NCBI GenBank assembly: GCA_050748045.1
Contig: JBOGIW010000612.1
Coordinates: 1-64,000, forward strand
Direction: 5' to 3'
Source of the DNA: CAVYVZ01 sp050748045
GTDB taxonomy: Bacteria; Acidobacteriota; Vicinamibacteria; Vicinamibacterales; UBA2999
DNA length: 64,000 nt
Below are positions 8,401-16,128 of the stretch, piece after piece (positions within the stretch are counted from its first letter, which is position 1; every line of letters begins with the position of its first letter). A program made the translations under genes and the position numbers. The notes under the pieces were generated by a model. That model did not search any database. It was not told where the DNA came from and saw only the letters and a program-made list of their open reading frames with translations.

Positions 8401-9227
8401 CGGCCGATGGCACGCGCCTGGGCGGGACGATAGCGCCCGTGTTGCGACGAGACCTCAAGGGCGCGTACACGATCTGGCTGCGGGACGTCGCGCGGTTCTT
8501 CCGCGAGCGTTCGCGCATCGGCATCGCGCTGACCCAACCGGTCCTGTACCTGTTGCTCCTGGGCACGGGCGTCGACGCCACCATGGCCGACGTCGCCGAA
8601 GGCGTCGGCTTCCGGCAGTTCATGTTTCCGGGTATCGTTGCGGCCGCCGTCCTGTTTGCCGCGGTCGGGTCGGCGATCTCTGTGGTGTGGGATCGTCAGA
8701 TCGGATTCATGAAGATGGTGCTCGTCGCGCCTGTGTCGCGGCCGGCGATCGTCCTCGGCAAAGTGGCGGGTGGCGCGTCGGTGGCCACGCTCCAGGGAAC
8801 CATCGCGCTCGCCGTGGGGCCGTTCATCGGGCTCGTGTTCGGCTGGCGTGAGGTCGCGGTACTCGTTGGACTGATGCTGCTCCTCGGCGCCGTGATGACC
8901 TCGCTCGGCCTGATGATCGCCGCTCGGCAAACCAGCCTCGAGGGGTTTCACCTGGCGCTGAACGTGCTGCTCTTCCCGATGTTCTGCCTGTCCGGCGCGT
9001 TCTTCCGGCTCGACAACCTGCCGACGTGGATGAGCGTCCTGTCGGCGCTCGACCCGGTCACCTACGCGGTCGACTCGATGCGGGGTGTCGCGCTGGCGCG
9101 AACCGTGCCGCCGCGAGTTCTCCAGGATATTACGCTCTACTCGGTGACTACGAACGTCACCGTGCTCGCGGCGCTGGCGATAGTCTTCACCGTGCCGGCG
9201 GTCTGGCTCTTCGGCCGCCGCGACTGA
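8385..9227 (+). CDS. ABC-2 family permease (DrrB-like), orphaned
   Basis: Integral membrane component of a daunorubicin/antibiotic-type ABC exporter, 280 residues from the ATG at 8385. Hydrophobic segments alternate as expected for six membrane helices: LTQPVLYLLLLGTGV, FMFPGIVAAAVLFAAVG, IALAVGPFIGLVFGW, VAVLVGLMLLLGAVM, the FPMFCLSGAFF segment, and a C-terminal VLAALAIVFTVPAVWLFG. The N-terminal region before RDLKGAYTIWLRDVARFF is fused in sequence to the remains of the ATPase gene, so the true start is uncertain. With its ATPase partner destroyed the transporter is probably dead unless another ATPase serves it. It ends one base before the convergent M28 peptidase gene. Confidence 0.85.
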   Translation: MTGSGAADGTRLGGTIAPVLRRDLKGAYTIWLRDVARFFRERSRIGIALTQPVLYLLLLGTGVDATMADVAEGVGFRQFMFPGIVAAAVLFAAVGSAISVVWDRQIGFMKMVLVAPVSRPAIVLGKVAGGASVATLQGTIALAVGPFIGLVFGWREVAVLVGLMLLLGAVMTSLGLMIAARQTSLEGFHLALNVLLFPMFCLSGAFFRLDNLPTWMSVLSALDPVTYAVDSMRGVALARTVPPRVLQDITLYSVTTNVTVLAALAIVFTVPAVWLFGRRD

Positions 9228-10154
9228 TCAATCCGGTGTCAGCGCGCGCACCAGCGATCGTGCGAAACGAAGCGTTGTCGCAACGCTCTCGAGGTCGACG
9301 CGCTCTGGCGTGTCCTCGGACGAATGAATGATGCGGGCCAGCCGAGGCGCGAACCCATCCGCCAGGCCCGAGCTCGCGCCGGCGGCGCGCAGCAGCCAGA
9401 ACTGGTGTGCTTCGACCGCCGGAAGGGTGGCGATCGAAATCGCCGGAATCCCGGCGTCGGCAAACGATCGATCGTCGCCAGGTGGCATCTGTGGAAATGC
9501 CACGCACGCGATGTCCTCCGCGCCGCACGTCATCACGAGCGCGCGACGGATCGCCGCGTTATCGAGCCGCTGCGCGGGACCAAAGACGATTGTGTCGCCG
9601 TACCCGTTTATGTCGAAGTTCAGCATCGCGTCGATCCGGTCGGCGGCATGCCGGCGGGTGTACTCCGCCGATCCGACGAGGCCTTGTTCCTCCATGTCGA
9701 ACCAGACGAAGCGCAGACGCGCGCGTCGTGGCTCCGCGCGCAGCGCGTCGGCCAGTCGTACCAGCATCACGCTCGAGGCGGCATTGTCCACCGCGCCCCG
9801 ACTCAGCGAGCCGTCGGGTAGTCGAACGGCGTCGTAGTGCGAGCCGATCACGAGCCCGCCATCCAGGTCACCGGCTAAGGTGACAACGACGTTTCGGCCA
9901 TCTCTGCGGGACTCCTTCCCGATCGGCCGCTCGAGCGTGAACGTCTCCACCGTGAACGCGAGGTCGCGGCCGCGCAGCATCGCGGTCAGAGCGCTGAACC
10001 GATCCTCGTTGGTCGCCGACGAAGCCAGCGCCCTGATGTCGGCTGCGACATCGTCGCCAGACGGCCCGGTCACGGAGGAGACGCTCGGGACGGCAATCAG
10101 CGCGGACAGCCAGAAGACCGTCAGACGCGTGGTACGCGGGCGCTCGTACGGCAT
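9228..10154 (-). CDS. Secreted M28-family zinc aminopeptidase
   Basis: Exported metallopeptidase of 308 residues. The start at 10154 is preceded by GGAGG and gives a typical signal peptide (TRLTVFWLSALIAVPSVSS); the longer reading upstream is not coding-like. Di-zinc ligand motifs of family M28 are present in order: GSHYDAV (His), RGAVDNAASS (Asp), DMEEQGLVGS (Glu-Glu), a later NFDINGYGD (Asp) and the C-terminal IHSSEDTPERVD (His). It should trim N-terminal amino acids from peptides outside the cytoplasm. It is convergent with the ABC permease and has no evident operon partner. A role in processing exported peptides is possible but unsupported. Confidence 0.9.
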   Translation of the reverse strand: MPYERPRTTRLTVFWLSALIAVPSVSSVTGPSGDDVAADIRALASSATNEDRFSALTAMLRGRDLAFTVETFTLERPIGKESRRDGRNVVVTLAGDLDGGLVIGSHYDAVRLPDGSLSRGAVDNAASSVMLVRLADALRAEPRRARLRFVWFDMEEQGLVGSAEYTRRHAADRIDAMLNFDINGYGDTIVFGPAQRLDNAAIRRALVMTCGAEDIACVAFPQMPPGDDRSFADAGIPAISIATLPAVEAHQFWLLRAAGASSGLADGFAPRLARIIHSSEDTPERVDLESVATTLRFARSLVRALTPD

Positions 10155-10379
10155 GGGGCCTCCGCGCAAACGGTGAAATCGGCGCGCACGCCACCAGGCC
10201 CCGGCCATGAGAAATGTTGAACGACAGCCGGAGGCCGGCGTGATGGCGGACGAGGAACGGTTTGCCGTTCGTCGCCCGCTCGAAACGCCACGACTCCGGT
10301 GCTTCGCCGGCACAGGACGAGAGCGCACGCCGGAGGAGCGCATGCGCCGCGGCGAAGTCGCGACGGTCGCGGGCGAACC

Positions 10380-10598
10380 TGAAGCCATGTAGCGTTCCAC
10401 CTCGTCGGCCGGCAGGATCGCGACGTTGTGTGCCGTCTCGGCCTCGGACAGGCTCTCAGTCGCCTGAAACCGCACCTGCACACGATCAGCCGGGATCGCC
10501 TCCAACATCGACGCGTGTCCGCGTCCCCCATTAACGCTCTGGATCGCCTGTTCGGACAGGCGGCCCAGCGCATCTGACGCGAACCACTCGCACACCGC
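10380..10598 (-). pseudogene. Coding-looking fragment of an unknown protein
   Basis: About 73 residues, from AVCEWFASDALGRLSEQAI to ILPADEVERYMAS, look like real protein (balanced composition, helical periodicity), unlike the arginine-rich reading on either side in the same frame. There is no start codon with a ribosome site for it. The family is not recognised. It could be chance, so confidence is low. Confidence 0.3.
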
Positions 10599-10693
10599 GC
10601 GAACCGATCGTGCTTGCGGACCTCCGCGCCCGCCCTCAATCCGTCGGGAGACGACTTTTCGACTGGAGGGAAGACCGTGCGACAGCCCGTCAG

Positions 10694-10849
10694 GGCCACC
10701 GCGTGGAATGCGCGATGTGCGTAAACGTCGCGCTCGAGAGCACGCGCATGCTCGAGACGGGACGTTCCGTTCGCGAGGTGCGCGAGGCGATGGACGCGAA
10801 GCACAGCCGGTATTTGAAATGGAGCACGGCCACTCCACCCGTGCGCTGA
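10694..10849 (+). pseudogene. C-terminal fragment resembling PCYCF-motif proteins
   Basis: The segment ECAMCVNVALESTRM followed by TGRSVREVREAMDAKH matches the C-terminal half of PCYCF proteins, in which a CxxC is followed by a helix and a basic ...KEIR..ID.KY stretch. The diagnostic Pro-Cys-Tyr-Cys region that should precede it is absent, so this is a remnant. Homology judged from memory of the family. Confidence 0.45.
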
Positions 10850-10860
10850 CGTGATGCCGG

Positions 10861-11067
10861 CTACGATGGGCCGCTGGTCGCCCCTCCCGTCGCCGCCGCC
10901 GCGAGAGCTCCGGCCGTCGGTGCGACGGCTCCGGCGATCGGCATTGCACGCGCCTGCAGGTGGCGGCGGCAATCGGAGGGCGTGAGGCGATAGCGCTTCT
11001 TGAACTGCCGAATCAGCGCGGAGGTGAGCTTGTAGCCGGCGGCGAACGCGATCTCTTTGACGCTCAT
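10861..11067 (-). pseudogene. AraC-family regulator fragment (second HTH only)
   Basis: The stretch SVKEIAFAAGYKLTSALIRQ then FKKRYRLTPSDCRRHL is the second helix-turn-helix and end of an AraC-type DNA-binding domain. Preceding in-frame residues (RRLLEHSHM) fit the linker helix, but beyond that the frame is non-homologous and soon stops. The ligand domain and first helix-turn-helix are missing. Confidence 0.7.
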
Positions 11068-11201
11068 GTGCGAGTGCTCGAGAAGCCTGCGCGGCCCTCG
11101 TGGAAGACGAGGCGATCCTGCTCGACCTGCCCCTGTACGAACGGTTGCCGTTCGGCGTTCTAGCTCCAGACATCAAAAGCCAACCGGTGGAAAGGAGCCA
11201 T

Positions 11202-11714
11202 ATGAGCGACGCCATCCGCAACTGCGATCTGCCGGCCACGCCGGCGCCCATCGTTTCCCAGCCGCGTTACGGCACGCGCCCGAGCGACCGCGTGGAGGAC
11301 GCGGCACTCACGCGTGCCGTCGACTTCATTCTCGATGACTGCTTCTTCATCGTCGGCCAGGCGGTCGGCATGCGGTTGACGATCGAGTACGACGCGGTGA
11401 TCTGGTGGCGCGATCATTACCGTGCGAAGCTCCTGGCGGCCATGCGGTCGTTCGGCGATCGCTGGAGTCGGGACCGGCAGAACGTGAGCGCCGTCGCGTT
11501 GCTTCTGGCCGAACGAGCCGTCCGCCATGCCGGCACGCGGGGCGCCATCGACGTGGAATCGGCGCGGCGAGCCGCGGCCGACGTGGAGCGCTACTGTCAG
11601 CTGCACGCGCGGCGGCATGCCTCCGCTTGCGCACGCGGAGAGGGCGGCGACGAAAGCCCGCGCGTCGCCGGCTACTGGTGCACCGAGGCGTTCGTCGAGG
11701 ACGAGCAGCAGTGA
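11202..11714 (+). CDS. Hypothetical protein
   Basis: A 170-residue soluble protein starting at the ATG at 11202 behind a good AAAGGAG site. The middle (ALTRAVDFILDDCFFIVGQA, then IEYDAVIWWRDHYRAKLLAA) is probably helical; the C-terminal part holds a Cys/His-containing stretch (VERYCQLHARRHASACARG). I do not recognise the family. It lies about 140 bases before the NusG-like gene, separated from it by a copy of the shared promoter-like element, so it is probably a separate transcription unit. Confidence 0.6.
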   Translation: MSDAIRNCDLPATPAPIVSQPRYGTRPSDRVEDAALTRAVDFILDDCFFIVGQAVGMRLTIEYDAVIWWRDHYRAKLLAAMRSFGDRWSRDRQNVSAVALLLAERAVRHAGTRGAIDVESARRAAADVERYCQLHARRHASACARGEGGDESPRVAGYWCTEAFVEDEQQ

Positions 11715-11793
11715 TGCGGCAGCCGATACGCCGGCGGCGTCGAGCGCCGGGAGGGCGCCGCCGGCCCACGCTCGCACCCGCGCGCGGCCGGGG

Positions 11794-11850
11794 CTAGATC
11801 CCGTTTCATGCCAACGGCGGATGGCGCCCCGGACCGGAGCGTCGTAGGCT
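11794..11850 (+). promoter_or_regulatory. Shared promoter-like element, copy 1 (before nusG paralogue)
   Basis: Three blocks: CTAGATC at 11794-11800, GATGGCG at 11820-11826 after 19 bases, and TAGGCT at 11845-11850 after 18 more. TTTCAT lies in the first spacer. Blocks two and three have -35/-10-like spacing. Only six bases separate the last block from the ATG at 11857, so the transcript may be leaderless or the true start may be the ATG at 11893. Confidence 0.55.
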
Positions 11851-11856
11851 GCGCTC

Positions 11857-12501
11857 ATGTTGCGAGCTCTCCCGGCGGAAGACAGGTGGCCAATGGCAAC
11901 GCGAGCAGGCACGAGTCATCTTCCGGCGGACGGTGCGTACTCGTGCGCACGCATCGACGGTGAACCGCGCTGGTTCGTCGTACACACCAAGCCTCACAAC
12001 GAAAGACGGGTCGATCACAACCTGCGCGGCATGGCGCTCGAGACACTGTGCCCGATGTTGTGTGACACATCGTACGTGCCGGATCGCCCGGCGCGGCCCC
12101 GCGTCAAGCCGCTCTTCCCCGGCTACATCTTCGGGCGCTTCAACGTCTTGCAGGATTGGCACCGCGTGCGTTTTACGCGGGGAGTGCGCGACGTGCTCAG
12201 CCTCGGCGGCCGGCCTCTTCCGGTCGAGGACGAAATCATCCACATCGTGATGTCGAGGATGGACGGCGACGGGCTGGTGCGCGTCGCAGACGCGATTCAG
12301 GCGGGCGACCGCGTGGTCATTCGCAGCGGTCCGTTCCGCGACCTCGTCGGAATCTTCGAGGCGCCGGCCAACGACCAGGCACGCATCACCGTGCTCCTGA
12401 CCGCCGTGAACTGGTCGGCGCGCGTCGACGTCGCGAAGGACAGCGTGAGCCGCGCCGAGCCGGAGAGGCCCCGGCCGGGTGCGCGAGGGAGTTGTGCATG
12501 A
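11857..12501 (+). CDS. Specialised NusG paralogue (RfaH/LoaP-like antiterminator)
   Basis: Transcription elongation factor of 214 residues. An NGN domain is visible (WFVVHTKPHNERRVDHNL, then KPLFPGYIFGRFN and VRFTRGVRDVLSLGG), followed by a KOW motif region (AIQAGDRVVIRSGPFRDLVG). Housekeeping NusG sits beside secE and ribosomal-protein genes; this copy instead lies in a biosynthetic region, as RfaH, UpxY and LoaP do. Such proteins let RNA polymerase read through long operons, and LoaP is known to serve antibiotic operons. The three long operons downstream are the obvious candidates, though I see no ops-like recruiting site I can identify. Its stop overlaps the next ATG as ATGA. Confidence 0.88.
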   Translation: MLRALPAEDRWPMATRAGTSHLPADGAYSCARIDGEPRWFVVHTKPHNERRVDHNLRGMALETLCPMLCDTSYVPDRPARPRVKPLFPGYIFGRFNVLQDWHRVRFTRGVRDVLSLGGRPLPVEDEIIHIVMSRMDGDGLVRVADAIQAGDRVVIRSGPFRDLVGIFEAPANDQARITVLLTAVNWSARVDVAKDSVSRAEPERPRPGARGSCA

Positions 12502-12738
12502 AACCGAGGATCGTCGTCGTGCGTCCCGAAGAACGCGTGCAGGACCACGAGCACGGGTTCCTGCGTGCCTGGGGTGTTCTGGGATCCACCACCGGGAGCA
12601 AGGGCATCAGCATGGCCGTGGGCGTGCTCTCACCCGGGTCGAAGGCCCCGGCCCACAAGCACCCGTACGAGACCGCGATTCTGATCCTGTCGGGTCGCGC
12701 GCGGGTCTACGACGGAGACGAGCTCGAAGGGTACGAAC
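12498..12738 (+). pseudogene. Cupin-domain protein, 5' remnant fused out of frame to AlaX-like gene
   Basis: Begins at an ATG that overlaps the nusG-paralogue stop. The product up to about residue 77 is a clear cupin N-terminal half (SMAVGVLSPGSKAPAHKHPY, then ETAILILSGRARVYDGDE, with the metal-binding His pair in HKH). The second cupin motif never appears; after DGDELE the frame becomes arginine-rich noise while the AlaX-like frame takes over. The junction near 12735 looks like a deletion that removed the end of the cupin gene and the start of the next one. A ribosome could still make a truncated protein ending at 12947. Confidence 0.65.
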
Positions 12739-13179
12739 ATGCGAGTCCACTCGGCCGGGCACGTCGTGCACGACGCGCTCATCGAGCTCTCGCCGCACGT
12801 CGTTCCGCAGAAGGGCAACCACGGAAGGAAGGCCTCCCTCGAATACCTGGGTGCACTCGATCCCGCAATCGCGGCGACGCTGGCGCGGCGCGCGAACGAG
12901 ATCGTGGCCGCCGATCTGCCGATCGCGATGCGCGACACCTCGCATGAGGAGATGGTCTCGATCTGCCGCTTCGTACCCGCCTCGCTGCCGAAGCACAAGC
13001 GGCTCCGGACGCTGCGGATCGGCCAGTTCCCCGCGCTGCCAGACGGTGGCGTGCACGTGCGCAACCCACGGGAGATCGGTCGGGTCGTCATCCAATCGAT
13101 CACGACCGACGGCGCCACGTCGCTCGTCAAGTATCGCGTCGCCGGCAGCGATCCGTCGTCGTCATCGCAAGTCGGGTAG
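12739..13179 (+). CDS. AlaX-like aminoacyl-tRNA editing domain, zinc Cys missing
   Basis: A 146-residue protein resembling short free-standing alanyl-tRNA editing enzymes, which remove wrong amino acids from tRNA. The first zinc motif is present as HSAGHVVHDA at the N-terminus. The second, normally C-G-G-T-H-V followed by EIG, reads DGGVHVRNPREIG, so His is kept but the Cys ligand is Asp. The central KGNHGRKASLEYLG and C-terminal SLVKYRV also fit. Length matches the shortest AlaX class, but it begins right at a cupin-gene junction and may be a truncated longer AlaX. Most striking, its TAG stop (13177-13179) lies within the acceptor stem of the tRNA gene at 13174. Confidence 0.6.
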   Translation: MRVHSAGHVVHDALIELSPHVVPQKGNHGRKASLEYLGALDPAIAATLARRANEIVAADLPIAMRDTSHEEMVSICRFVPASLPKHKRLRTLRIGQFPALPDGGVHVRNPREIGRVVIQSITTDGATSLVKYRVAGSDPSSSSQVG

Positions 13180-13249
13180 GTAGCTCAGAAGGCAGAGCGC
13201 AGGGCCGATACCCCTGGTGACGCCGGTTCGATTCCGGCCTTACCCGCCA
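13174..13249 (+). tRNA. tRNA-like gene, apparent anticodon GAT (Ile), encoded CCA, odd position 33
   Basis: A 76-base cloverleaf folds cleanly: acceptor GGGTAGG with CTTACCC (one G-T), D stem GCTC/GAGC, anticodon stem CAGGG/CCCTG, loop CCGATAC, variable GTGAC, T stem GCCGG/CCGGC with loop TTCGATT, discriminator G, encoded CCA. The anticodon would be GAT at 13207-13209. Position 33, almost always T in tRNAs, is C, and Ile tRNAs usually carry A73, not G. So this may be a specialised, phage-derived or decaying tRNA. The AlaX-like ORF ends inside its 5' strand. Confidence 0.68.
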
Positions 13250-13358
13250 TACACCCGACCGAGGCGAACGCCTCGAAGCGCAGGAAGGGTCCGATGGCTC
13301 ACATCCGACAAGACGTGCCGCTGCCGAGCGCGCAAGACCTGCTCGGCCCACCCGACGC

Positions 13359-14030
13359 GTGGCCCGACCCACTCCCGCGCACCGGCACGCGTACGCGGAC
13401 CTCATCCGCGGCGATGGCCGGTGCAAGGCCGCCGATATGCACCGCATCGTCGAAGTCATGTACCGGCTGTTCGGCACCCTGCGAGACTGTCGCCTCGTGA
13501 TCGCGGCGAACACGCGGGACGAGGGCATTCGCGTGGCGCTGGCCGCCGACGCCCACGAAGAGTATGGCCGCGGCGACGCGGCGCGGAGCCGCGCGTTCCA
13601 GATGCGTCAGGTACTGCACTCGCTCGGCTATGCGGAGCTCACGCCGATTCACCTCGGCCCGAAGGGCGAGAACGTGCTCGATGCGCTCGTGCACTACTGC
13701 CGCGTCGAACCGCCGCTGAAGGCGATCGGCTGCATCTGGATCGGCGCCGAGCGGAATGGCGCCGCATTCCTCGGCCAGCTGCTGGAGCCCTTCCGCAAGA
13801 CGCGCGCGCTGCCGGCGGCGGCCCTCTCGATGTTCGAGCTTGGGCACCTCGAATGCCGTGAGCGCAAGCACTATCTTCGAATCGCCGTGGAGCCGTTCCT
13901 GGTGAACGACGATGGCCGCCGCATGTTCCATGAGGGGGTGCGCGCGGGCATCACGCTGCTCGACGAACTGTGGATGTCGATGCTGTGCGATCGACATCCG
14001 TCGAGCCGAGGGCCGAACGACGTGTCGTAG
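13359..14030 (+). CDS. Hypothetical protein (possible frameshift near 5' end)
   Basis: A 223-residue protein from a GTG at 13359, mostly alpha-helical by composition (KAADMHRIVEVMYRLFGTL, ELGHLECRERKHYLRIAVEP, FHEGVRAGITLLDELWMSM). Scattered His/Glu (GHLECRERKH) could bind metal, as in haem-oxygenase-like di-iron proteins, but I cannot support that assignment. Another frame from the ATG at 13294 reads MAHIRQDVPLPSAQDLLG behind AGGAAGG and looks like a better N-terminus, so one frameshift near 13365 may split a longer gene. Follows the tRNA directly and ends just before a copy of the shared promoter-like element. Confidence 0.55.
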   Translation: MARPTPAHRHAYADLIRGDGRCKAADMHRIVEVMYRLFGTLRDCRLVIAANTRDEGIRVALAADAHEEYGRGDAARSRAFQMRQVLHSLGYAELTPIHLGPKGENVLDALVHYCRVEPPLKAIGCIWIGAERNGAAFLGQLLEPFRKTRALPAAALSMFELGHLECRERKHYLRIAVEPFLVNDDGRRMFHEGVRAGITLLDELWMSMLCDRHPSSRGPNDVS

Positions 14031-14038
14031 GGGACGGG

Positions 14039-14095
14039 CTAGATCCAAGTTCATACTCTCGCCCGATGGCGCGCAAGGCCGCGCCCGTCTACGCT
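14039..14095 (+). promoter_or_regulatory. Shared promoter-like element, copy 2 (export operon)
   Basis: CTAGATC at 14039-14045, GATGGCG at 14065-14071 after 19 bases, TACGCT at 14090-14095 after 18 bases, with TTCAT in the first spacer. The first gene of the operon starts at 14185, leaving a leader of roughly 80 bases. Confidence 0.6.
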
Positions 14096-14184
14096 TCACG
14101 AGCGGCGCACGACAACGTCACCGGCCGCACCGACCAACGTCACCGCCGGTCATCGACGGCGGAAGCCTGCATGCGGATCGACCC

Positions 14185-14877
14185 ATGAAAGCCGCCCCTC
14201 CACACCACACGTTCGGCGTGTCGTTGCTGGCGCGAGCCACCGCCGACTTCGTGCGCGGTCTGTGTGTGCTGCGCCATGCGGACCCATATGTCACCGTGTT
14301 CGGGTCGGCACGCATGAACCGCAATGCGGCCATCCACCGCACGGCCATCGCGCTCGGTTCGGCCCTGAGCCGCGCCGGCTTCACCGTCATGACCGGCGGG
14401 GGCCCCGGCCTCATGGAAGCGGTCTGTCGTGGCGCTCGCGACGCGGGCGGCCGCGCCGTCGGATGCTGCATCAGCCTGGCCGTCGAGCAGGCACGCAATC
14501 GTCACCTCGATCGCCGCGTCACGTTCCGGTATTTCTTCGTGCGGAAGGTCATGTTGTGCCGGCGCGCCCGGGCCTTCGTCGCGCTGCCGGGCGGACTGGG
14601 AACGCTCGACGAGCTCTTCGAGATTCTGACGCTCATCCAGACCGAAAGGATCGCGCGTCTTCCCGTCGTCCTGCTCGGCACCGAGTACTGGAGCCCACTG
14701 CTGACCGTTCTTCGCGGCATGGCGGCGGCAGGCACGCTCGACCGGTCCGATCTGGATCACATGTATCTCACCGATGATGTGGCGGCCGCCGTCGGGCACA
14801 TCGTGACCGGCACGGCCTCGCGCACCGTGCCCGCAGGACGCGTCTCACCATGGGCCGATCCGTCCATCGCGACGTAA
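14185..14877 (+). CDS. LOG-family protein (nucleotide phosphoribohydrolase-like)
   Basis: Rossmann-fold protein of 230 residues in the lysine-decarboxylase-motif (LOG) family, which typically splits nucleoside 5'-monophosphates into base and ribose phosphate. The two family motifs are clear: VMTGGGPGLMEAVCRGA and ALPGGLGTLDELFEILTLIQ; an Arg-Lys pair (FFVRKVMLCRRA) also fits the site. I chose the ATG at 14185 because upstream in-frame reading is compositionally poor and overlaps the promoter-like element. It is the first gene of the export operon and overlaps the sigma-54 activator gene by 28 bases. A role in making a nucleobase-derived part or signal is possible but unproven. Confidence 0.85.
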   Translation: MKAAPPHHTFGVSLLARATADFVRGLCVLRHADPYVTVFGSARMNRNAAIHRTAIALGSALSRAGFTVMTGGGPGLMEAVCRGARDAGGRAVGCCISLAVEQARNRHLDRRVTFRYFFVRKVMLCRRARAFVALPGGLGTLDELFEILTLIQTERIARLPVVLLGTEYWSPLLTVLRGMAAAGTLDRSDLDHMYLTDDVAAAVGHIVTGTASRTVPAGRVSPWADPSIAT

Positions 14878-16103
14878 CCCTGGCCTCGACGATGGCGATG
14901 GGCGTCCTCGATCGCTGGGAGCACACCGACCTCGCGCAAACGATCTTCACGCGCTCCGTCGAGTGTTGGGGTGAGGACCGGGCGGTCGTCCTGCTGGGTC
15001 GATCGCCGGCGATCGTCGGGGCGCAGCAGCGGCTCATGCAGTGCACGCATACCGACGGCGCCGCGCTCATCACCGGGGAGACGGGGTCGGGCAAGGAACT
15101 GTTTGCGCGCGGTCTATACCTGATGTCGCGCCGGTATGGGCGCCCGTTCGTGTCGATCAATTGCGCTCAGTACCTCGACAGCCAACTGCTGGCGAGCGAG
15201 CTGTTCGGGCACACGAAAGGAAGCTTCACCGGCGCGATTGCCGATCGCCGCAGCATGTTCGAAGAGGCGCAGAGCGGCGTCATCTTCCTCGACGAGGTCG
15301 CCGAGCTCTCGCTCGCCGCCCAGGCGATGCTCCTGCGGGTCCTCGGCGAAGGCGAAATCGTGCGCGTGGGAGAAAACCGCCCGCGGCGCGTCGACGTGCG
15401 CACGGTCGCCGCAACGGCCGTCGATCTGGAGCAGGCCGCCGCCCGCCGGGGCTTTCGCGAAGATCTGTTCTACCGCCTGCGCGGCGTACGACTCAGGATT
15501 CCGCCCCTGCGCGAGCGCGACGACGACTGGAGGGTGATCGCCGATTACGCGCTCCACGCGCTGAACACGCGCTACTCGGTGGTCAAGCGTTTCTCGGCTG
15601 CGTCGCTGCGGATTCTCGAGGGCTACTCGTGGCCGGGGAACATTCGAGAGCTCAAGAGCATCGTCGAGCAGGGGTTCTACATGAGCCGCGGCCAGCTCAT
15701 CGAGCCGGCCGACTTCGCCGCCGATCTCAATCTCGACGCTTCCGGCGACACCGCTGGCGCCTCGACGAGCGCCGACGTCCGGCACGACGAGGGTGGCGAC
15801 GTTACGCCGACCCAGGCGGAGCATCTCTACGCGCGAATTCGACGATGGGGCCTGACGTTCTGGGATGCCGTGCACCGGCCGTACCTGAACCGCGAGCTCA
15901 ATCGCCGGGAAGTACAGGCCATCCTGGCCGCTGGTCTTCGCGAAACGCAGGGCAGCTACAAGCGACTCCTGCCGCTCATCGGGCTCGACGCGACGGAGTA
16001 CGTGCGGTTCATGGATTTCCTGCGGCATCACGCGCTCAAACCGCCGCGCCGGGACGTTGCGTCCGGATCGCCCGATTGCATGCTGACGGAACGACGCCCG
16101 TGA
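14850..16103 (+). CDS. Sigma-54 activator ATPase without receiver domain
   Basis: Enhancer-binding-type AAA+ protein of 417 residues that would remodel sigma-54 RNA polymerase. Walker A is GETGSGKEL, the sigma-54 contact loop reads GSFTGA (usual GAFTGA), Walker B is GVIFLDEVAEL, and the arginine-finger region is EDLFYRLRGVRLRIPPLRERD, followed by SWPGNIRELKSIVEQGFYM. The N-terminal part before residue 50 is short and holds no receiver or PAS domain. The C-terminal 110 residues include repeated helices (RREVQAILAAGLRETQGSYK, then RLLPLIGLDATEYVRFMDFL) that may be a Fis-like DNA-binding region. A sigma-54 promoter stands before the lanthipeptide operon at 7266-7281, so this protein probably couples precursor expression to export. 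Confidence 0.92.
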   Translation: MGRSVHRDVTLASTMAMGVLDRWEHTDLAQTIFTRSVECWGEDRAVVLLGRSPAIVGAQQRLMQCTHTDGAALITGETGSGKELFARGLYLMSRRYGRPFVSINCAQYLDSQLLASELFGHTKGSFTGAIADRRSMFEEAQSGVIFLDEVAELSLAAQAMLLRVLGEGEIVRVGENRPRRVDVRTVAATAVDLEQAAARRGFREDLFYRLRGVRLRIPPLRERDDDWRVIADYALHALNTRYSVVKRFSAASLRILEGYSWPGNIRELKSIVEQGFYMSRGQLIEPADFAADLNLDASGDTAGASTSADVRHDEGGDVTPTQAEHLYARIRRWGLTFWDAVHRPYLNRELNRREVQAILAAGLRETQGSYKRLLPLIGLDATEYVRFMDFLRHHALKPPRRDVASGSPDCMLTERRP

Positions 16104-16128
16104 GCACCTACCGCTGCTCACCCCGAGG

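Larger units (their letters stand above)
10155..11201. other. Kilobase of gene remnants without an intact gene
   Basis: No full-length gene is convincing here. The stretch holds a coding-looking minus-strand fragment (10380-10598), the C-terminal part of a PCYCF-type protein on the plus strand (10694-10849) and the C-terminal helix-turn-helix of an AraC regulator on the minus strand (10861-11067). Each lacks most of its parent gene, pointing to deletion and decay. Remaining sequence shows nothing I can interpret. Confidence 0.6.

Noticed and set aside
13359..14030. Di-iron haem-oxygenase-like enzyme
   Set aside because: His/Glu residues are scattered and no family spacing could be confirmed; left as hypothetical.
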